A DNA stretch of 54,206 nucleotides from Streptomyces sp. NRRL F-2664. GTDB lineage: Bacteria; Actinomycetota; Actinomycetes; Streptomycetales; Streptomycetaceae. Below the pieces are notes generated by a model. The model was not told where the DNA came from, ran no database searches, and saw only the letters and a list, made by a program, of their open reading frames with translations. Positions within the stretch are counted from its first letter, which is position 1. Each line of letters starts with the position of its first letter. This document shows positions 35,011-42,934 of this stretch, in pieces. The stretch lies in assembly GCF_000719345.1 (NCBI RefSeq), contig NZ_JOFX01000041.1:1-54206 (forward strand), read 5' to 3'. The translations under genes were made by a program, and so were the position numbers.

Positions 35011-35490
35011 TCAGTGCCCGGGCAGTACGCAGACGCTGTCGAGGCCCAGCACGTGGTTGAGCCGCCCGAAGGCCAGCCAGGACCCGATGCTCATCGTGAG
35101 CTCCACGATCTCCAACTGGCTGTAGTGCGCGGTCATCCGGTCCCAGAACGCGTCGTCGAGCCCGTGGTGGTCGAGGGTGTAGCGCTCGGCGTACTCCGCC
35201 GCCAGCCGGGTGCGCTCGTCGAACGCGTCGGTGGTCCGCCACGCGGTGACCGCGTCCGCGAACTCCTCCTCGACCTTCTGGCCGTCCCGTTCGGTGCGCC
35301 AGTCCAGGCAGAAGGCGCACCCGTTGATCTGGGCGACACGCAGCCGGGCCGCTTCGAACTCGCGCAGGCCCAGGGTGGTGTGGGCGTACACCGACAGGGA
35401 GAAGTTGGCGGCGGCCATGCCGATGCCGGGGACCATGTCGCCCCACACGTACTCGATCGGGTGCTGGCCTTCGGGGATGTCGATCCTCAT
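35011..35490 (-). CDS. Carboxymuconolactone decarboxylase (CMD/AhpD-like) family protein
   Basis: A 159-residue helical protein of the AhpD-like fold. It has 'ARLRVAQINGCAFCLDWRTERD', giving the CxxC pair of peroxidase-type members, and 'SQLEIVELTMSIGSWLAFGRLNHVLGLD' at the end. The histidine that follows CxxC in AhpD (CxxCxxxH) is absent here, so alkylhydroperoxidase chemistry is uncertain. The ATG at 35490 overlaps the stop of the upstream reductase gene (ATGA), so the two are coupled; GGAAGGA also lies eight bases upstream. A role in redox defence or in decarboxylation with the coupled reductase is possible. Confidence 0.9.
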   Translation of the reverse strand: MRIDIPEGQHPIEYVWGDMVPGIGMAAANFSLSVYAHTTLGLREFEAARLRVAQINGCAFCLDWRTERDGQKVEEEFADAVTAWRTTDAFDERTRLAAEYAERYTLDHHGLDDAFWDRMTAHYSQLEIVELTMSIGSWLAFGRLNHVLGLDSVCVLPGH

Positions 35491-36569
35491 GACGGTTTCC
35501 TTCCGAGTCTGCCGGTGGCCGGGCGCAGCGGGACGTCGAGGGCGTCGTAGAGGCCGGGCTCCGCCTCGGTGAGCCAGTCGATGGCTCCGACGAGACGGCC
35601 GACGGCGGTGGCGTTGCCGCCCGCGGAGCGGTTGTCGCCCTCGTCGGTGGCTTCGATGGTGACCTCGATGCGTGGGCGGCCCTCGATGACGACGCGGTGC
35701 GCACCGTCGCCGCCGTCCGGCGGCACGGGCCAGTCCGGAGCGCACGAGGAGTGGATGCGGGTGACGTGCTCGATGACGATGCGGGGCTCTCCCGCGACGA
35801 TGCCCTGGACCTCGAAGCGGATGGCGCCCTGGGTGCCCGCCTCGAAGTCGCCCATGGTGCGCGTGGTCACGGTGGTGTCGAGGGCGCGGCGCTCGGACGT
35901 CTCACGGATCCCGTCGAGTTCGACGCCGAGCGCCCGGGCCATCATCCGTATCTGGCCGCCCCAGACCATCGTCGGGATCGACGGCATGAGCATCATCGGC
36001 TCGAAGTCCATGGGGTGGCCCATGCCGATGAGGTTGCGGACGGAGTCCGGCTGGTCGTAGGTGGAGTAGTCGAAGATCTCCTGGCAGCGGACGGCGTCGA
36101 TCGTGGTGCCGAGTCCGCTGATGAGGAGCGGGAGCACGTCGTTGCCCCAGCCGGGGTCGACGCCGGAGGCGAAGAGGGAGCCGCCGCCCTCCGCCACGGC
36201 CGCCAGCACCGGGTCGCGGAAATCCGGCGGGGCGCTGCGGTGGTCGTACAGCGGGTAGAGGGCCGGGCTGACGACGACGGCGCCCGCGCGGATCGCGCGG
36301 GTGATGTCGGCGAGGGCCTCGTCCGGCCGGATGTCACCGGACGCGGCATACACCACGGCCCGGGGGCGAGCGGCCAGTACGGCCTCGATGTCGTCGGTGG
36401 CCTCGACGCCCAAGAGGCGGTCGAGCCCGCCGAGTTCGCCCGCGTCGCGGCCGACCTTGGCCGGATCGTGGACGATGACCGCGGACAGTGTCAGCGCGGG
36501 ATGGGCCGCGACGGCGCGGAGGGCCAGACGGCCGACGTTGCCGGTGCCCCAGACAACCGTGGGAATCAT
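35487..36569 (-). CDS. DapB-like NAD(P)-dependent oxidoreductase
   Basis: A 360-residue Rossmann-fold dehydrogenase. It starts 'MIPTVVWGTGNVGRLALRAVAAHPAL', the nucleotide-binding GxGxxG, and continues with 'VVYAASGDIRPDEAL', 'GAVVVSPALYPLYD', 'ASGVDPGWGNDVLPLLISGL' and 'EIFDYSTYDQPDSVRNLIGMGHP'. This layout is that of dihydrodipicolinate-reductase-like proteins such as 2,4-diaminopentanoate dehydrogenase and relatives found in steroid- or amine-degrading actinomycetes. It is coupled to the CMD gene. The position close to cholesterol oxidase is suggestive but the genes are convergent. The ATG at 36569 has no clear ribosome site. Confidence 0.87.
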   Translation of the reverse strand: MIPTVVWGTGNVGRLALRAVAAHPALTLSAVIVHDPAKVGRDAGELGGLDRLLGVEATDDIEAVLAARPRAVVYAASGDIRPDEALADITRAIRAGAVVVSPALYPLYDHRSAPPDFRDPVLAAVAEGGGSLFASGVDPGWGNDVLPLLISGLGTTIDAVRCQEIFDYSTYDQPDSVRNLIGMGHPMDFEPMMLMPSIPTMVWGGQIRMMARALGVELDGIRETSERRALDTTVTTRTMGDFEAGTQGAIRFEVQGIVAGEPRIVIEHVTRIHSSCAPDWPVPPDGGDGAHRVVIEGRPRIEVTIEATDEGDNRSAGGNATAVGRLVGAIDWLTEAEPGLYDALDVPLRPATGRLGRKPS

Positions 36570-36639
36570 GCGCGGAGGGTAGCCACCGCTCCCGCACCTT
36601 TCCATAGCCGCGCGGCACCGACTCCCGCGGCCCGGGAGG

Positions 36640-36804
36640 TCACTGGTTCTGGCCGCCCAGGACGAAGAGGAGATAGACGAAGAAGGCGAAGAGGTGGCCG
36701 ACGAAGAGGTAGGCGATCAGCCGGATGATCAGGCCGCGCGGGAATTTGGCCTCGAAGCGGGCGCGTACGCCGACGGGCTCGTCCGCAGGGGGTACGGGGG
36801 TCAT
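36640..36804 (-). CDS. DUF6126-type small membrane protein
   Basis: A 54-residue single-pass membrane peptide. An N-terminal hydrophilic part ('MTPVPPADEPVGVRARFEAK') is followed by 'FPRGLIIRLIAYLFVGHLF' and a hydrophobic stretch to 'LGGQNQ'. Such peptides are found next to XRE-cupin regulators in Streptomyces. The start overlaps the regulator's stop by four bases (ATGA) and GAGGAG lies a few bases upstream, so the pair is coupled. It may localise or modulate the regulator or act on a transporter; the role is unknown. Confidence 0.85.
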   Translation of the reverse strand: MTPVPPADEPVGVRARFEAKFPRGLIIRLIAYLFVGHLFAFFVYLLFVLGGQNQ

Positions 36805-37475
36805 GGGTGGCTCCTCGCCTGTCGATGGTGCGTCGTGGTCGCGGCCCCGCCGAGGCACACCCCGGCGAGGCTGCTCTGGAGCAGGGTGTGGACGAACAGC
36901 AGGTCGGCCCCGCCGGAGGAGGCGGCGCCGATGCGGTGCGGGGTGAGGGAGTCGAAGTGGGCACTGTCCCCCGGTTCCAGCAGGTACTCGGCCTCGCCCA
37001 GGTGCAGGCGCAGCCGGCCTTCCATGACGTACAGCCACTCCTCGCCGGGATGGACGCGCACCAGCTCGTCCGGACCGCGGCCGTGCGGGACGTGCACGCG
37101 CAGTGCCTGCATCCCGCGGCCGGCGCCGCCCGCCTGCCAGTACGTCCAGCCGTCGGCCTCGCGGGCACCGGGACCGCCGGCCCGTACGATGGGGTCGGCG
37201 ACGGCGGAGGTCTCGCCCAGCAGCTCGGAGACGGTCGTCCCGTAGGTGCGGGCCAGGCCCAGCAGGAGCGGCAGCGAGGGCTGTCGCCGTCCGGTCTCCA
37301 GCCGGGACAGGTGGGCCGGCGAGAGCCGGGCCCGAGCGGCGGCGGCCTCCAGGGTGAGGCCGGCGCGGCGGCGCAGCTCGCGCAGCTGCGGTGCGACGGC
37401 GGGCAGCTCGCCGGGGGCGTCTGCGCCTGCCGGTGCGTCTGCGTCGGGCGCGCCGGGTGCGGTGCCGGGGTTCAT
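36801..37475 (-). CDS. XRE-family regulator with C-terminal cupin
   Basis: A 224-residue ligand-responsive DNA-binding protein. After a Pro/Ala-rich N-terminus, the helix-turn-helix lies at about 27-85: 'LRELRRRAGLTLEAAAARARLSPAHLSRLETGRRQPSL', read here in parts. The cupin (about 120-200) shows 'VHPGEEWLYVMEGRLRLHLGEAEYLLEPGDSAHFDSLTPHRI', a small beta barrel that should bind a small molecule or metal. The gene is coupled to the DUF6126 peptide. Two phased palindromes at 37496-37531, directly upstream of the ATG at 37475, are its probable own operator. Related regulators control polyamine, amino acid or transporter genes; the effector is unknown. Confidence 0.9.
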   Translation of the reverse strand: MNPGTAPGAPDADAPAGADAPGELPAVAPQLRELRRRAGLTLEAAAARARLSPAHLSRLETGRRQPSLPLLLGLARTYGTTVSELLGETSAVADPIVRAGGPGAREADGWTYWQAGGAGRGMQALRVHVPHGRGPDELVRVHPGEEWLYVMEGRLRLHLGEAEYLLEPGDSAHFDSLTPHRIGAASSGGADLLFVHTLLQSSLAGVCLGGAATTTHHRQARSHP

Positions 37476-37495
37476 GCCCCGATTGAGCCAGACTC

Positions 37496-37531
37496 TTACC
37501 TTTCTGGCAAACCGTCTTGCCTCTGAGGCAA
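37496..37531. promoter_or_regulatory. Two phased palindromic operators
   Basis: Site 1 (37496-37510) is TTACC-TTTCT-GGCAA; site 2 (37517-37531) is TTGCC-TCTGA-GGCAA. Both are flanked by C on the left and ACC on the right, and their centres are 21 bp apart, two helical turns, so two dimers would bind the same face. They lie 20-56 bases upstream of the XRE-cupin start. Confidence 0.7.
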
Positions 37532-37551
37532 ACCATGGGGGCGTGTCGCGG

Positions 37552-38118
37552 TCACCACCAGCGGACCGGGTACCGGGCCGCTGCCCGGCGCGTGCGGGAG
37601 GCGGCGACAGCGCCGAGGACGAGCACCACCGTGGCGGCGAACAGCAGCGGGACGAACCGCGCGGGGGCCGGCGTCTGCAGGACCACGACGACGGCGGTGG
37701 CACAGGCGGGCGAGTGCGGGGTCCGGGCGAGGCTGGTGGCGGCGAAGGTCAGCCCCGCGGCGACGGCGGCGCTCCACGGGCTGCCGGGCGCCGTCGTGAG
37801 GACCGTGTAGCCGGCGGCGGCGCCGAGGAGGTGGGCGACGACGACGGTCCGCGGCTGGGCGGTGGGCAGGCCGGGCGTGTGGTGGAGGACGGCGGCGCTG
37901 GCCGCCATGGACGGTATGAGGACCGGTTCGCCGACCATCACCCCGAGGGCCGCGAGGGCGAGGAGCGCGGCGACGACCGCGCCGGAGCCGTGCAGGACCG
38001 CGACGGCGGCGGCCCGCGCCCGGTGCAGCCGGCCGGGCCCCCTCGGCAGGGGCACGGCGTCGCGGGCAGCCTCGGCGCCGGGGAGCGCCCGGCGGGGCAG
38101 CACGGAGTCAACTTCCAC
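37552..38118 (-). CDS. HPP family membrane protein
   Basis: A 188-residue integral membrane protein with about five transmembrane segments, the first near residues 45-70. Family marks are 'PVLIPSMAASAAVLHHTPGLPTAQPRTVVVAHLLGAAAGY' (read in parts; the HPP signature is P-x-A-x-P/S-R near 'AQPR') and 'SLARTPHSPACATAVVVVLQ'. HPP proteins are linked to nitrite uptake in plants, but most bacterial ones are uncharacterised. I chose the GTG at 38118, which has AGGAG eight bases upstream, over the GTG at 38136. Its stop lies 20 bases from the operators of the XRE-cupin gene. Confidence 0.8.
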   Translation of the reverse strand: MEVDSVLPRRALPGAEAARDAVPLPRGPGRLHRARAAAVAVLHGSGAVVAALLALAALGVMVGEPVLIPSMAASAAVLHHTPGLPTAQPRTVVVAHLLGAAAGYTVLTTAPGSPWSAAVAAGLTFAATSLARTPHSPACATAVVVVLQTPAPARFVPLLFAATVVLVLGAVAASRTRRAAARYPVRWW

Positions 38119-38337
38119 GGTGGCGGCTCCTGGCACGGCGGGTCGCGGTCACGGGCGGCGGAACGCCGGGGCGGCCCCGCCGTGGTCCGCGTGCCGGTCC
38201 TGCGGGGCCGGCACGTGGACACCCACCGTGACCCGCCGGTCTATCGCGGCCCTATGCCGTGTCGATGCCGGTCCACCTCCGGGCCCCACCGGGCATCGGC
38301 GTCCGACCGGGGTGGGGGCAGGTGCGGCCCGGCGGCG

Positions 38338-39873
38338 TCAGGGGGTGTTGCCCTGTGCCAGGACCGTCTCGACGGTGTCGGCCTGCTCCGCCGTCTTGTC
38401 CGGGCGGTGACGCACCACCCGCGCGAAGCGCAGCGCGACCCCGGCCGGGTAGCGCGTCGAGCGCTGGAGGCCGTCGTAGGCGATCTCCACCACCAGCTCC
38501 GGCCGTACCCGCACCGTGAACCCGTCGTCCGAGACGGCGAGCGCCCGCAGCGCCTGTGTCTGCCAGCGCAGCATCTCGTCCGTGAGGCCCTTGAAGGTCT
38601 TGCCCAGCATGGCGTGGCCGCCGTCGGCGGTACGCGCTCCCAGGTGCAGGTTCGACAGCAGGCCGGTGCGCCGGCCGTGCCCCCATTCGGCGGCGAGCAC
38701 GACCAGGTCCAGGGTGTGCACCGGCTTCACCTTCAGCCACTGCTTGCCGCGCCGGCCGGCGGCGTACGGCGACTCCAGTGCCTTGACCACGACGCCCTCG
38801 TGGCCGCGGCGCAGGGTCTCGGCCCAGAACTCCACGGCGTCGGCCTGCTGCGCCGCCGGGTCCCGCACCTCCAGCCGGCCGACCCGAGCGGCTTCGGGCA
38901 CGAGTGCGACGAGGGCCTCGTACCGCTCGCGGACCGGGAGGTCGAGGAGGACCTCGTCGCCGACGGCCAGGACGTCGAAGAAGTAGGTGACGACGGGGAG
39001 CGTCCGCCGGGCCGCCTCCACGTCCACCCGGGAGCCGACCCGGCTCGCGATCTCCTGGAAGGGGACGGGGCGGCCCTCGGCCGTCTGTCCGACGACCTCT
39101 CCGTCGAGGATGAACCGCTCCCCCGGCAGCGACCGCGCCAGGTCCGCCACCTCGGGCAGCCTCCCGGTGATCTCGTCGAGGGAGCGCGTGTAGACCCGTA
39201 CGTCGTCCCCGTCGCGGTGGACCTGTACGCGGATCCCGTCGAGCTTCTCCTCCACCGCGCACGGGCCGAGCGCGGCCAGCGCCTCCGTGACCGACGCGGC
39301 CGTGCCCGCCAGCATCGGCTGGACGGGCCGTCCCACCCGCAGGGTCACGGCGCGCAGCGCTTCCGGCCCGTCGGCCAGGACCGCCTCGGCCACCCGGGGA
39401 AGGGATCCCTCCAGCATCACCGCCCGGCGCAGCTCGGTGGCGGGCACCCCGGCGGCCGCGGCGACGCCCTCCAGGGCCACCGCGTCGAGTGCCCCCTGGC
39501 GCACCTCCCCGGACAGCAGGCTGCGCAGGAAGGCCTGCTCGGTCTCGGTGGCCGCACCGAGCAGCCCGGCCACGATGCCGCTGCGGCGGGCGGCGGACCC
39601 GGCCCCCGCCTCCGCGACGAGTCCGCTCACGGCGGCGTCCACGTCGCGGACGGTGAGGGTGGGTTCCGTTGCCGGGGCGGTCTCCTGGCCCAGGGTGCGC
39701 CAGCCGATGCCGGGACGGCCCTGCGGAAGGCGTCCGGAGAGGTAGGAGATGACCAGCCCGGCCTCGTCGGGCGGGGCCGCGGCGAAGAGTTCCGCGAGCA
39801 GCGCGGTCTTACGGGACCGGGCGGAAGTGGCGGCGACTTCCCGGGAGACTCGGGCGACCTCGGCCAGCAGCAT
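38338..39873 (-). CDS. ATP-dependent DNA ligase
   Basis: A 511-residue DNA ligase. The N-terminal DNA-binding domain (1-180) is of the archaeal/eukaryal type, and the nucleotidyltransferase domain has the AMP-accepting Lys210 in 'VEEKLDGIRVQVHRDG'. Further motifs are 'FILDGEVVG' (III), 'YFFDVLAVG' (IIIa), 'EGVVVKALESPYAAGRRGKQWLKVKP' (IV-V, in parts) and an OB-fold end 'VEIAYDGLQRSTRYPAGVALRFARVVRHR'. Length and order match the actinomycete LigB/LigC-like repair ligases that accompany the essential NAD-dependent LigA. It stands alone, divergent from the hydrolase-ABC gene with 220 bases between the starts. Confidence 0.95.
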   Translation of the reverse strand: MLLAEVARVSREVAATSARSRKTALLAELFAAAPPDEAGLVISYLSGRLPQGRPGIGWRTLGQETAPATEPTLTVRDVDAAVSGLVAEAGAGSAARRSGIVAGLLGAATETEQAFLRSLLSGEVRQGALDAVALEGVAAAAGVPATELRRAVMLEGSLPRVAEAVLADGPEALRAVTLRVGRPVQPMLAGTAASVTEALAALGPCAVEEKLDGIRVQVHRDGDDVRVYTRSLDEITGRLPEVADLARSLPGERFILDGEVVGQTAEGRPVPFQEIASRVGSRVDVEAARRTLPVVTYFFDVLAVGDEVLLDLPVRERYEALVALVPEAARVGRLEVRDPAAQQADAVEFWAETLRRGHEGVVVKALESPYAAGRRGKQWLKVKPVHTLDLVVLAAEWGHGRRTGLLSNLHLGARTADGGHAMLGKTFKGLTDEMLRWQTQALRALAVSDDGFTVRVRPELVVEIAYDGLQRSTRYPAGVALRFARVVRHRPDKTAEQADTVETVLAQGNTP

Positions 39874-39946
39874 GCGGCCATCCTGCCGCCCGGCGGCGCG
39901 GTGCGCAGGTCGACCGCCCGTATCGGGGGGTGCGGGTGCGGAGCCC

Positions 39947-40005
39947 GTCGGCCGTACCGTGATCGTGTGTGCGGGGCCGGTCGGCCGTACCGCAGGTGCG
40001 GTACG
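39947..40005. repeat. Direct repeats and perfect inverted repeat in a divergent promoter region
   Basis: GTCGGCCGTACCG occurs at 39947-39959 and again at 39980-39992. The second copy runs into a perfect inverted repeat, CGTACCGC (39986-39993) and GCGGTACG (39998-40005), with a four-base spacer. The cluster lies between the ligase and hydrolase-ABC starts and could be an operator. Confidence 0.65.
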
Positions 40006-40093
40006 CGCCGGGGACCGGCCTAATCCCTGAGAAGGTCGGTGGTTCCGCCTGTGGGTGCTCGGGGGCCGGGTACGGGGCGCTTAGGCTGCGCGT

Positions 40094-42934
40094 ATGAAGC
40101 TCCGAATGCCCCGGCGCCGCCGCGACCGCCTCCTCGCGGGCGCCGCCGCGCTGGCCGTCGTGGCGGGGGCCGGTACGTGGACGGCCTCGTCCGCGTCCGG
40201 CGACGCGCCCGCCGTGCACCGCCGGGACCAGGTCCTGAACATGCCCGGCGCCGACATCGACACCTCCTACTTCGTCGCGGGTGACGGGGAGGCCGGTGGG
40301 ACGAAACGTCCCGCGGTCCTCCTCGGGCACGGCTTCGGCGGCAGCAAGGAGGACGTCCGGAAACAGGCCGAGGGGCTGGCCCGCGACGGCTACGCCGTCA
40401 TGACCTGGTCGGCGCGCGGCTTCGGCCGTTCCGGCGGCCGGATCGGGCTCAACGACCCCGAGCACGAGGTCAAGGACGTCTCCCGGCTCATCGACTGGCT
40501 CGCGGCCCGCCCCGAGGTGCGGCTCGACGCGGCCGGCGACCCGCGCGTCGGCGTGTCCGGTGCCTCCTACGGCGGGGCGGTCTCGCTGCTGGCGGCCGGT
40601 CACGACCGCCGCGTGGACGCGATCGCCCCCCAGATCACGTACTGGAACCTCGCGGACTCCCTCTTCCCGGGCGGCGTCTTCAAGAAGCTGTGGACCGGGA
40701 TCTTCTTCACCACCGGCTCGGCGGGCGGGATGCAGCAGCAGGCCGGGACCGCACCGCAGGACTCCGGGACGGGCCCGCCCGACGGCGGGACCGGCCGGCC
40801 GGAGGCCGGGAGCGGGCAGCAGCCGGACACCGGCGCCGCAGCGGGGACGGGCGCCGCGCCCGGAGCCGGGGCCGGGCCCGGTGCCGCCGGCGGCACCGGT
40901 CCGGGCTGCGGGCGCTTCACCCCGGAGCTGTGCGCGATGTACGAACGCGTCGCCGTGGCCGGGAAGCCCGACGCCGAGGCGCGCACCCTGCTGGAACAGC
41001 GCAGTCCCTCGGCGGTCGGCGACCGCATCAAGGTGCCGGCCCTCATCGTGCAGGGCCAGGACGACTCCCTCTTCCCGCTGGACCAGGCCGACGCCATGGC
41101 CGCCGCCATCGCGGCGAACGGCGCGCCGGTGGCGGTGGACTGGGCGGCCGGCGGGCACGACGGCGGCATGCGGGAGACGGACCGGGTGGAGGCCCGCGTG
41201 GCCGCCTGGTTCGATCGCCACCTCAAGGGCGACGAGGGCGCCGACACCGGTCCTGCGTTCCGGGTCTCGCGATCCGGCGGGATCGACTCCACCGACGGCC
41301 GGGTGATACTCCGCGGCGCGAGCGGCGAGCGTTACCCGGGGCTGGCTGCGGGCCCGAAGGAGTTCGCGCTCACCGGCCCGGAGCAGACCTTCGTCAATCC
41401 GGCGGGCGGCGCGCCCCCGGCCCTGTCCTCGCTGCCCGGTGTCGGCGGCCGGCTGGCCTCGTTCGGGGCCGGGGTGTCGCTGGACTTCCCCGGGCAGAAC
41501 GCCCGCTTCGAGTCGGCGCCCCTGACGGAGGATCTGCACATCACGGGGACCCCGACCGTGACCCTGAAGCTGAGGTCGACGGCGGCGGACGGTTCGGCCG
41601 TGCTGTTCGGCAAGGTGTACGACGTCGGGCCCGACGGGCGGCAGCAGGTGCTGCCCTCCCAGCTGGTCGCCCCACTGCGGGTGGAGAACGCGCAGCAGGG
41701 TGCGACCGTACGGCTGCGGCTGCCGGCCATCGACCACTCCGTGGCGGCCGGGCACCGGCTGCGGCTCGTGGTGGCCGCCACGGACCTCGGGTACGCGAGC
41801 CCGGCCGCCCCGGCCGCCTACACGGTGGCCGTGGAGGGCCCCCTGGCCGTGCCGGTCGCCCCGCGGGTGCGTACCGCGACGGCCGGGCTGCCCGCCTGGA
41901 CCTGGGCGCTGCCGCTGGGCGCGGCGGCACTCGCGGCCGTGCTGGTCGGCTTCCGCCGGACGGGCCGCGGCGCCGCCGGGGCGCGGGGCGGCGCACCGCA
42001 GCCCGACCCGGCGCTGGCCGACGTACCGCTGGAGATCACGGGGCTGTCGAAGCGGTACGCGAAGGCCCAGGACCGCTACGCGGTACGGGACCTGTCGTTC
42101 CGGGTCGAGAAGGGGCAGGTGCTGGGGCTGCTGGGGCCCAACGGAGCCGGGAAGACCACCACACTGCGCATGCTGATGGGCCTGATCTCGCCCGACGCCG
42201 GGGAGATCCGGGTGTTCGGGCACCCCGTACGGGCCGGGGCGCCGGTCCTGTCGCGGGTGGGGGCCTTCGTGGAGGGCGCCGGTTTCCTGCCGCACCTGAC
42301 GGGCCGCGCCAATCTGGAGCTGTACTGGCGGGCCACCGGCCGTCCGGCCGAGGACTCGCACATGGCGGAGGCCCTGGAGATCGCCGGGCTCGGCGACGCG
42401 CTGGAGCGGGCGGTGCGCACGTACTCGCAGGGCATGCGGCAGCGGCTCGCGATCGCGCAGGCCATGCTCGGGATGCCGGACCTGCTGATCCTCGACGAAC
42501 CGACGAACGGACTGGACCCGCCGCAGATCCGGGAGATGCGGGACGTGATGATCCGCTACGCGGCCGGCGGGCGGACCGTCATCGTCTCCAGCCACCTGCT
42601 GTCGGAGGTCGAGCAGTCCTGCACCCACCTGGTGGTCATGGACCGCGGGCAGCGGGTGGCGGCGGGCGAGGTCGCCGAGATCACCGGTGGCGGGGACACC
42701 CTGCTGGTGACCCTCGACCGGCCGGTGGACGAGGTGACCGTCGAGAAGGTGGCGGCGCTGGAAGGGGTGGGGTCGGTGGTGGCCGCGGACGACGGGCTGC
42801 TCGTACGGCTCGAAGGCGCGAGCCCCGCCGGCCTGATCGCCGAACTGGTGCGGCTGGAGGTGCCGGTGACCGCAGTGGGGCCGCACCGGAGACTGGAGGA
42901 CGCGTTCCTCACCCTGATCGGAGGTGCGGCGTGA
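40094..42934 (+). CDS. Alpha/beta-hydrolase (X-Pro peptidase type) fused to ABC ATPase
   Basis: A 946-residue fusion. Residues 10-35 form a signal sequence or anchor. Residues about 45-400 are a CocE/X-Pro dipeptidyl-peptidase-like hydrolase: 'LLGHGFGGSKEDV', nucleophile Ser in 'VGVSGASYGGAVS', Asp in 'IVQGQDDSLFP' and His in 'AAGGHDGGM'. A Gly/Pro/Ala-rich insertion interrupts it (about 215-270). A jelly-roll domain (about 420-590) follows, then one transmembrane helix (about 600-622) and a cytosolic ABC ATPase (about 645-946) with Walker A 'GPNGAGKTT', 'TYSQGMRQRL', Walker B 'LLILDEPTNGLD' and H loop 'VSSHLL'. The topology puts the hydrolase outside and the ATPase inside. The permease gene follows with a GTGA overlap. 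A joint role in peptide or lipid release and transport is inference. Confidence 0.92.
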   Translation: MKLRMPRRRRDRLLAGAAALAVVAGAGTWTASSASGDAPAVHRRDQVLNMPGADIDTSYFVAGDGEAGGTKRPAVLLGHGFGGSKEDVRKQAEGLARDGYAVMTWSARGFGRSGGRIGLNDPEHEVKDVSRLIDWLAARPEVRLDAAGDPRVGVSGASYGGAVSLLAAGHDRRVDAIAPQITYWNLADSLFPGGVFKKLWTGIFFTTGSAGGMQQQAGTAPQDSGTGPPDGGTGRPEAGSGQQPDTGAAAGTGAAPGAGAGPGAAGGTGPGCGRFTPELCAMYERVAVAGKPDAEARTLLEQRSPSAVGDRIKVPALIVQGQDDSLFPLDQADAMAAAIAANGAPVAVDWAAGGHDGGMRETDRVEARVAAWFDRHLKGDEGADTGPAFRVSRSGGIDSTDGRVILRGASGERYPGLAAGPKEFALTGPEQTFVNPAGGAPPALSSLPGVGGRLASFGAGVSLDFPGQNARFESAPLTEDLHITGTPTVTLKLRSTAADGSAVLFGKVYDVGPDGRQQVLPSQLVAPLRVENAQQGATVRLRLPAIDHSVAAGHRLRLVVAATDLGYASPAAPAAYTVAVEGPLAVPVAPRVRTATAGLPAWTWALPLGAAALAAVLVGFRRTGRGAAGARGGAPQPDPALADVPLEITGLSKRYAKAQDRYAVRDLSFRVEKGQVLGLLGPNGAGKTTTLRMLMGLISPDAGEIRVFGHPVRAGAPVLSRVGAFVEGAGFLPHLTGRANLELYWRATGRPAEDSHMAEALEIAGLGDALERAVRTYSQGMRQRLAIAQAMLGMPDLLILDEPTNGLDPPQIREMRDVMIRYAAGGRTVIVSSHLLSEVEQSCTHLVVMDRGQRVAAGEVAEITGGGDTLLVTLDRPVDEVTVEKVAALEGVGSVVAADDGLLVRLEGASPAGLIAELVRLEVPVTAVGPHRRLEDAFLTLIGGAA

